Assembly (NCBI GenBank): GCA_002500925.1
Contig: DLTN01000011.1
Coordinates: 29,651-41,391, forward strand
Direction: 5' to 3'
DNA: 11,741 bases
DNA from: Gemmatimonadales bacterium UBA7835
Lineage (GTDB): Bacteria; Gemmatimonadota; Gemmatimonadetes; Longimicrobiales; Gaopeijiaceae
Part shown: piece after piece, positions 7,200 to 11,741 of the stretch
Numbering within the stretch: the stretch's first letter is position 1
Layout: the number at the start of each line of letters is the position of its first letter
Program-made: the position numbers and the translations under genes
Notes under the pieces: generated by a model
The model's database searches: none
Told to the model about the DNA's origin: nothing
Seen by the model: the letters and a program-made list of their open reading frames with translations, nothing else

Positions 7200-7217
7200 A
7201 ATGGTGCGGGACTCCTT
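7200..7217 (-). promoter_or_regulatory. Ribosome binding site and probable ATT start of the RnfD-like gene
   Basis: Minus-strand AAGGAG (7217-7212) is followed after 9 bases by ATT (7202-7200), in frame with the annotated ATG at 7121. Starting here gives ISRQLSTTQAALLPVGF, a plausible N-terminus leading into a hydrophobic segment. No ATG, GTG or TTG lies in frame between this site and the upstream stop. ATT is a rare but known start codon, as in infC. Confidence 0.55.
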
Positions 7218-7406
7218 CAGTCCGGCTAACGATCCACAGAGAACTTACTCCCTTATCGACTCCGGGATCCAATACATCCCCAATTATAGTTGGAGCTTGC
7301 GCTCTCACCGAGCCACCGCAGAATACCGATCTACAGTCAATGAGTCGGCGGAGCTGAGCCGTTCCTGAGACTGCCCACAACCTGATTCTCTAAGCCAATT
7401 CGACTG
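7203..7406. promoter_or_regulatory. Divergent intergenic region between the RnfD-like and propeller genes
   Basis: This 204-base region must contain start signals in both directions. On the minus strand a perfect TATAAT lies at 7288-7283, about 80 bases before the proposed ATT start, but no good -35 box is found at 16-18 bases. Just upstream of it, inside the would-be spacer, is GAGC-GCAA-GCTC (7304-7293), a small inverted repeat. For the plus-strand gene at 7407 I see no convincing promoter and no strong ribosome binding site. No small gene is evident. Confidence 0.4.
7283..7288 (-). promoter_or_regulatory. Candidate -10 box for the RnfD-like gene
   Basis: An exact TATAAT on the minus strand in the divergent region. 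The -35 position (17-base spacer) reads TCGGTG, a poor match, and there is no extended -10 TG. It may depend on an activator or may be chance. Confidence 0.35.
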
Positions 7407-10400
7407 ATGCAGACACCCAAGACATTCCTCGTCCACGCTTGCAGAGTTGGTCTCGTCGTCGCTCTTCTCGTGACTAGCTTCGACAATTCTGCCACAGCAC
7501 AGGCGCCAGACATGCAGACCACGATGTCGGCGCTGACGTTCCGCGAAATCGGCCCGGCGCTTATGGGAGGTCGAATCTCAAGCCTAGCCGTGGTCGAGTC
7601 AAAGCCGCAGTTCTTTTATCTCGGAACTGCTACGGGCGGCCTCTGGAAGACTGAGAATCACGGCACTTCTTGGACACCGCTCTTCGACGATCAGCCGACT
7701 AGCACGATCGGCGATGTCACGATAGACCAGAACAACCCCAATTTGGTGTGGGTGGGAACCGGTGAACCGCAAAATCGGCAGTCCTCCCCATGGGGCAATG
7801 GCGTATACAAATCGACGGATGGTGGGGCGACCTGGTCAAACATGGGTCTTGAAAAGACAAAGCACATCGGTCGGATGCTCATTCATCCCCGCAATCCAGA
7901 GACAGTTTATGTGGCGGCAGTCGGTGACCTCTGGGCACCGAACCCGGAACGAGGTGTGTACCGCACTCAAGACGGCGGAGCAAGCTGGGAACTCGTTCTT
8001 TACATAGATGAGAATACAGGTGCTATCGACCTCATTATGGATCCTAATGATCCCTCCACCCTTTTCGCTGCAATGTACCAGAGACGGCGAACCGGATTCG
8101 GGTTCAACGGCGGAGGACCGGGTAGCGGCATTTACCGAACTATGGACGGGGGCGAAAGCTGGGCTGAAATGACCGAGGGCCTCCCTGAGGGAGACAAAGG
8201 CCGAATCGGACTCGACGTCTACCAAAAGAATGGCAACGTCATCTACGCTCTTGTCGAAGCCGATACGCGAAGCGCCGGGCAGGGGTTTGGTCGGAGCAGC
8301 GGTCCATCAGAGAGTGGCCTATTTCGCTCTACAGATCGCGGTACGACATGGGAGAAGATGTCGGACACGAATCCGCGTCCCATGTATTACTCCCAGATCC
8401 GAATTGACCCGAGCAACCCTGACCGCATATACGTGCTTGGCACCTCACTTATGGTCTCGGACGACGCAGGACGAACGTTTAGGAGTGACGGTGCAGCAGA
8501 GGTCCACGTCGACCACCACGATCTATGGATTAACCCAGAGGATTCAGACCACCTGATCCTAGGCAGTGACGGCGGCGTTTCCGCGAGTTGGGACGGGACT
8601 GCGCACTGGCGCATGTTCGATAACCTGGCCCTGGGCCAGTTCTACACCATCGCCCACGATATGCGAGACCCGTATTACGTGTGCGGAGGTCTGCAGGATA
8701 ACAACCCGTGGTGCGGGCCCTCGAATACCCGCTCATTCCACGGCATACGGCACTACGACTGGTACGAGACAGCATACGGTGACGGCTTTTGGACGGTCGT
8801 GGATCCCACGGACTCAACAATCGTATTCTCCGAGTCGCAGGGCGGGAACATGAACCGGTATGACTTGATCACAGGTGAGAAGACTCCAATGAGACCGATC
8901 ACCGGACCAAGAGAGAATGGTGATACGACGAAGACATACCGGTTCAACTGGAACGCGCCTCTGATGATCTCTAGGCACGATCCTAGCACGATCTTCTTAG
9001 GTGGTAACTACTTGATGCGCTCCCGAGATCGCGGGATGGCCTGGGCAGAGGTTGGTGGCTTGGACCTCACTAAACAGATCGACCGGGACGAATTAGAGAT
9101 CATGGGAGTGCCCGGCTCAGAACCCATGATGTCAATCCACGACGGGATATCCACATACGGGAACCTGACGGTCGTGGGTGAGTCACACTTCGACGCTGAT
9201 GTCATCTACGCGGGCACAGATGACGGCAACGTTCAGGTGACCATGGACGGCGGGGAATCATGGACAAACGTTGTCGGTAACATCCCCGGTCTTCCAGAGC
9301 GCACTTACGTCAGTCGTCTCGCACCCTCAGCACACGTGGCCGGTCGGGTGTACGCAACCTTCGACGGGCACCGCAACGGCGACTATTCAGCGTACGTATA
9401 CGTCAGTGAAAACTACGGAGAAGACTGGAGCCGAATCGACGACGGCCTACCCGAGGGATGGTCTGTAAACGTCGTTACAGAACATCACCGGGCAGAGAAT
9501 CTTCTTTTCGTTGGCAATGAGATAGGGATATACGTATCCGTGGACCGGGGTGAGAGTTGGACCCGGATGAAAAACAACTTCCCAACGGTTCCAGTCGACG
9601 ACTTGGTGATCCATCCCCGAGAGAACGACCTCATAGTGGGAACGCATGGTCGGAGTGCATGGATCCTTGAGGATCTCGGGCCACTAGAAAACCTCTCACA
9701 GGACGTAATGTCATCAGCTGCCCACATGTTCCCGATCCGGAACACCATAATGTGGGCCCAAAAAGGGGACTGGCCCTTTTACGGGGCATCCATGTACTCG
9801 GCACCAAACCCGCCGCGTGCCACCCGCCTGAGGTACTACGTGCGGGACGAAGTCGATGAGGACACACAATTCCGTATTGCTGTCTTAGATGCGGATGGTA
9901 ATGAAGTCAGGACCTTCGAAGGACCTCATGACCGCGGTATAAACGAAATTCTTTGGGACTGGCGCTACGATCGTCCTTATGATCCTCCGGAAAATGAAGA
10001 AGGAGGCGGTTCCGGTAGGCGTGGCGGTGGTACTCCCCAGGGCCCGATCGTGATGCCTGGGTCTTACACCGTCAGGTTGGAGCTAGGTGAGGTATCGTCG
10101 TCCGAGACAGTAGTGATTCAGGCCGACCCGCGTCGCCCTATGGCTTTATCCGACCGAATGGCCAGACAAGATGCCCTGATGAGCCTGCATCGGCTCGCAA
10201 CTCCATTGAACGAGGCAACCCTTTCGGCGCGCAAGCTGGGTGAGCAGTTCAATGAGACCTCCACATTACTGGAAGCATATGACGGCGATACCGACTCACT
10301 ATCGCAGGCATTAAAGGCAATGCAGACGGAACTCGAAGAAATCTCAGAGGGACTTGGAGAAGCACGCAGTTGGGCGGGGGTTGCCAACGCGATACAGGGT

Positions 10401-10589
10401 TCCTCCACGCTCCCTACAGAGGACCAGTTTTGGCAGGTCGATGCAGCATGGGATGCAGTGCCACCACTGATCGAGCGCCTTAACACCCTCATTACCGATC
10501 AGGTCCCCGCCGTCTACACAGAAATGGATGCGATGGGGATCCGCCCAAGTCCGGGAGACACTATCTCAGTACCAAGACGGGGTAACTGA
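7407..10589 (+). CDS. Secreted Asp-box (BNR/sortilin-like) beta-propeller protein
   Basis: A 1060-residue protein with a Sec signal peptide (residues 1 to about 32, ending ATAQA). It belongs to the large exported proteins usually labelled glycosyl hydrolase, VPS10-domain or YVTN/BNR-repeat protein; the true activity of the group is mostly unknown. About ten Asp-box motifs (S/T-x-D-x-G-x-x-W) are visible near residues 82-89, 136-143, 187-194, 245-252, 308-315, 351-358, 539-546, 612-619, 667-674 and 711-718, suggesting two or more propellers. Conserved stretches include REIGPALMGGR (46-56), HVDHHDLWINP (367-377), GSDGG (386-390) and GGLQDNNPW (427-435). Residues about 818-895 resemble a FlgD-like Ig module (EILWDWRYD, MPGSYTVRLELG), interrupted by a Gly/Arg-rich linker, and the last 150 residues look helical. 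No catalytic residues can be named. It is the only plus-strand gene and is transcribed alone. Confidence 0.93.
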   Translation: MQTPKTFLVHACRVGLVVALLVTSFDNSATAQAPDMQTTMSALTFREIGPALMGGRISSLAVVESKPQFFYLGTATGGLWKTENHGTSWTPLFDDQPTSTIGDVTIDQNNPNLVWVGTGEPQNRQSSPWGNGVYKSTDGGATWSNMGLEKTKHIGRMLIHPRNPETVYVAAVGDLWAPNPERGVYRTQDGGASWELVLYIDENTGAIDLIMDPNDPSTLFAAMYQRRRTGFGFNGGGPGSGIYRTMDGGESWAEMTEGLPEGDKGRIGLDVYQKNGNVIYALVEADTRSAGQGFGRSSGPSESGLFRSTDRGTTWEKMSDTNPRPMYYSQIRIDPSNPDRIYVLGTSLMVSDDAGRTFRSDGAAEVHVDHHDLWINPEDSDHLILGSDGGVSASWDGTAHWRMFDNLALGQFYTIAHDMRDPYYVCGGLQDNNPWCGPSNTRSFHGIRHYDWYETAYGDGFWTVVDPTDSTIVFSESQGGNMNRYDLITGEKTPMRPITGPRENGDTTKTYRFNWNAPLMISRHDPSTIFLGGNYLMRSRDRGMAWAEVGGLDLTKQIDRDELEIMGVPGSEPMMSIHDGISTYGNLTVVGESHFDADVIYAGTDDGNVQVTMDGGESWTNVVGNIPGLPERTYVSRLAPSAHVAGRVYATFDGHRNGDYSAYVYVSENYGEDWSRIDDGLPEGWSVNVVTEHHRAENLLFVGNEIGIYVSVDRGESWTRMKNNFPTVPVDDLVIHPRENDLIVGTHGRSAWILEDLGPLENLSQDVMSSAAHMFPIRNTIMWAQKGDWPFYGASMYSAPNPPRATRLRYYVRDEVDEDTQFRIAVLDADGNEVRTFEGPHDRGINEILWDWRYDRPYDPPENEEGGGSGRRGGGTPQGPIVMPGSYTVRLELGEVSSSETVVIQADPRRPMALSDRMARQDALMSLHRLATPLNEATLSARKLGEQFNETSTLLEAYDGDTDSLSQALKAMQTELEEISEGLGEARSWAGVANAIQGSSTLPTEDQFWQVDAAWDAVPPLIERLNTLITDQVPAVYTEMDAMGIRPSPGDTISVPRRGN

Positions 10590-10626
10590 CTGATGGACGC
10601 CTGATCAACCACAATACGCCACCCAT
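10590..10626. other. Short convergent spacer without a visible terminator
   Basis: Thirty-seven bases separate the stops of the propeller gene and the HExxH lipoprotein gene. No stem-loop with a T run is seen on either strand, so transcripts may overlap or end by Rho. Confidence 0.5.
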
Positions 10627-11403
10627 CTAGTTGACCGGGTGCATATCCAAGTTGAGGCTGTTGAGAAATGTGATCCGGTTAGGTATCGCAGACGTGATAG
10701 TGAGCCTGAGAGATTCTGAGATCCGCTCAGGACGATACTGCACTGCCAGATAAGGTACGATGGTCTCGGCGATATCTTCGCGGGCGGGGAAATCCCTCGC
10801 ATAGTCTGAAATAAAAGTCGGATCAGATGCTTGCGCAGCCAGCCAACCAGGTGAATTCGCATAACTTCCGTCCAGCGAAGTGTGCGCGGCCTCATGAAGG
10901 AGGGTCTCCTCTAGAATGCCGTCGGCGACATAGCGATCCCCCTGGTCGACGTGAATCAGGATGTTGTTATTCCCGCCACCGAACAGTTCGAGCCCTTTGT
11001 GAATCCACATGGTCTCTACATCCAACCGCAATGACGTAGGAATACGACCAACCGCTTCCGCATAGTATTCAGCTACAGTTTGCGCGGTAGCGGGGTTCAG
11101 GAATTCAGGATTCACCTGCACTTCGATCGCGAGCCCATCGTCGTATGTCGCATCAAATAAAAACGGGTTGGCCGTGATCCACCCATCAACCCGCCGATCG
11201 AACATGGTACGCTCACCCTGCCCTGAATAAGTCACACTTCCGTACGCGGTCGGGTCGCTGTCAGTGATGATGCCAGGATCGATGAAGATTGTCCCAGCGA
11301 ACGGGGGCGACATCGGCACCGGTTCAGGGACCGGCAACAGATCTTCTCCGCACCCAGCCGAACTCAGCACCACAGCCAACACTGACGAGAGAGTCCTGCG
11401 CAT
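10627..11403 (-). CDS. Putative lipoprotein zinc metallopeptidase (HExxH)
   Basis: A 258-residue protein from ATG 11403; a TTG two codons earlier (11409) is the alternative, and neither has a good ribosome binding site. The N-terminus is a lipoprotein-like signal (MRRTLSSVLAVVLSSAGC, Cys 18), though Ser at -3 departs from the usual Leu, so lipidation is likely but not certain. The core has LLHEAAHTSLD (about 169-178), a zincin HExxH helix, and 33 residues further on REDIAE (about 208-213), a plausible third ligand Glu as in gluzincins. The stretch ILIHVDQGDRY before it could be the edge strand. I cannot name a peptidase family. Its stop faces the propeller gene only 37 bases away, and it lies 17 bases after the small lipoprotein gene, so the two probably form an operon. 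The substrate is unknown. Confidence 0.82.
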   Translation of the reverse strand: MRRTLSSVLAVVLSSAGCGEDLLPVPEPVPMSPPFAGTIFIDPGIITDSDPTAYGSVTYSGQGERTMFDRRVDGWITANPFLFDATYDDGLAIEVQVNPEFLNPATAQTVAEYYAEAVGRIPTSLRLDVETMWIHKGLELFGGGNNNILIHVDQGDRYVADGILEETLLHEAAHTSLDGSYANSPGWLAAQASDPTFISDYARDFPAREDIAETIVPYLAVQYRPERISESLRLTITSAIPNRITFLNSLNLDMHPVN

Positions 11404-11420
11404 GGTCAACGGGAGCTAGT

Positions 11421-11741
11421 TCAACCGTTACTACTAGGACACCATAGCGCGATCGCGGTAGCATCACGATCTGGGTTCTCTCTGAGGAATCGCTCAGCCC
11501 AGTCCGGGCCTCCCATGAACAAAAGTTGCACGGTATTGCCTCCGAGCTCGCCCGTCTCTTCGCGCAGACTATCCCACATGTCTGCTTCACTCGTGAATAT
11601 TTCCGGACCCTCAGCATGGAGCATCGCCACCCTCTGGCAATCCTCAGGCACGGTATCCGACTCGATCAGTACCTGAACGGCACTCATCGGCACAGGATAG
11701 GCTGACCTGTCTAAAAGGACTGACTTGTCGACCGTAACGCA
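11421..11741 (-). CDS. Small secreted lipoprotein, 5' end outside the window
   Basis: The conventional reading starts at GTG 11693 (90 residues), but the frame stays open to the window edge. The first complete codon there is Cys (TGC, 11741-11739), followed by VTVDKSVLLDRSAYPVP. That layout fits a mature lipoprotein beginning at its lipid-anchored Cys, with the signal peptide lying just beyond the edge. The rest shows a strand rich in hydrophobics (AVQVLIESDTVP), DCQRVAMLHAEG, a helix with WDSLREETGELGGNTVQLL, and a late Cys (LWCPSS). The order strand, DCxRVAxLHA, then LREE-x-GxLGxNxV is typical of small envelope lipoproteins of the RcsF/DUF4156 kind, but this is resemblance by eye. The two internal cysteines could form a disulfide. 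It lies 17 bases upstream of the HExxH lipoprotein gene and is probably in one operon with it. Confidence 0.8.
   Translation of the reverse strand, partial: CVTVDKSVLLDRSAYPVPMSAVQVLIESDTVPEDCQRVAMLHAEGPEIFTSEADMWDSLREETGELGGNTVQLLFMGGPDWAERFLRENPDRDATAIALWCPSSNG

Noticed and set aside
7195..7522. Two minus-strand 61-codon open frames across the divergent region
   Set aside because: No ribosome binding site and no recognisable protein. One overlaps the signal peptide of the propeller gene and the other overlaps the proposed ATT start region of the RnfD-like gene in another frame.
1..11741. CRISPR array, tRNA or rRNA genes, transposase or phage genes
   Set aside because: No regularly spaced repeats, no tRNA-like cloverleaf or rRNA stretch, and no mobile-element protein was seen on either strand.

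Overview
The window reads as a single continuous piece of bacterial chromosome of moderately high GC. Nothing in it looks like a phage, insertion sequence, CRISPR array or RNA gene. The mix of genes suggests a free-living diderm related to Gemmatimonadota, or possibly Acidobacteriota or Bacteroidota: a Tat-exported amidase, secreted creatininase-type proteins, a long Asp-box propeller protein and small lipoproteins. That placement is inference from gene content, not from a marker gene. Coding density is high. All genes are on the minus strand except the propeller gene, and no gap reaches 300 bases.

Right to left on the minus strand, 11741-10627 holds the end of a small lipoprotein gene that enters from outside the window, then, 17 bases later, a putative lipoprotein with an HExxH zinc-peptidase motif. 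The convergent plus-strand gene 7407-10589 encodes a secreted 1060-residue protein with about ten Asp-box (BNR) motifs. A 204-base divergent region (7203-7406) separates it from the next minus-strand block. That block begins with an RnfD/NqrB-like membrane protein whose C-terminus carries four C-x7-C cysteine pairs. It continues with a secreted protein made of two fused creatininase-family domains (3791-5569), which ends at a clear intrinsic terminator (3714-3767).

Below that terminator lies a compact four-gene operon: phosphomannose isomerase (manA), an 88-residue unknown protein, a Tat-signal amidase, and a YbiT-like ABC-F ATPase that runs off the left edge. Its junctions are TAATG (1-base overlap), GTGA (4-base overlap) and a 4-base gap, so the genes are probably translationally coupled.

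The points most worth following up are: (i) the two-domain creatininase-like protein, both halves of which have lost most of the classical metal ligands in the same way; (ii) a hairpin that buries the ribosome binding site of that gene; (iii) the RnfD-like/C-x7-C fusion and its probable ATT start; (iv) the small protein coupled to the Tat amidase, which resembles the GatC/AtzG type of amidase partner in layout. No complete named system such as a defence island or biosynthetic cluster could be recognised.
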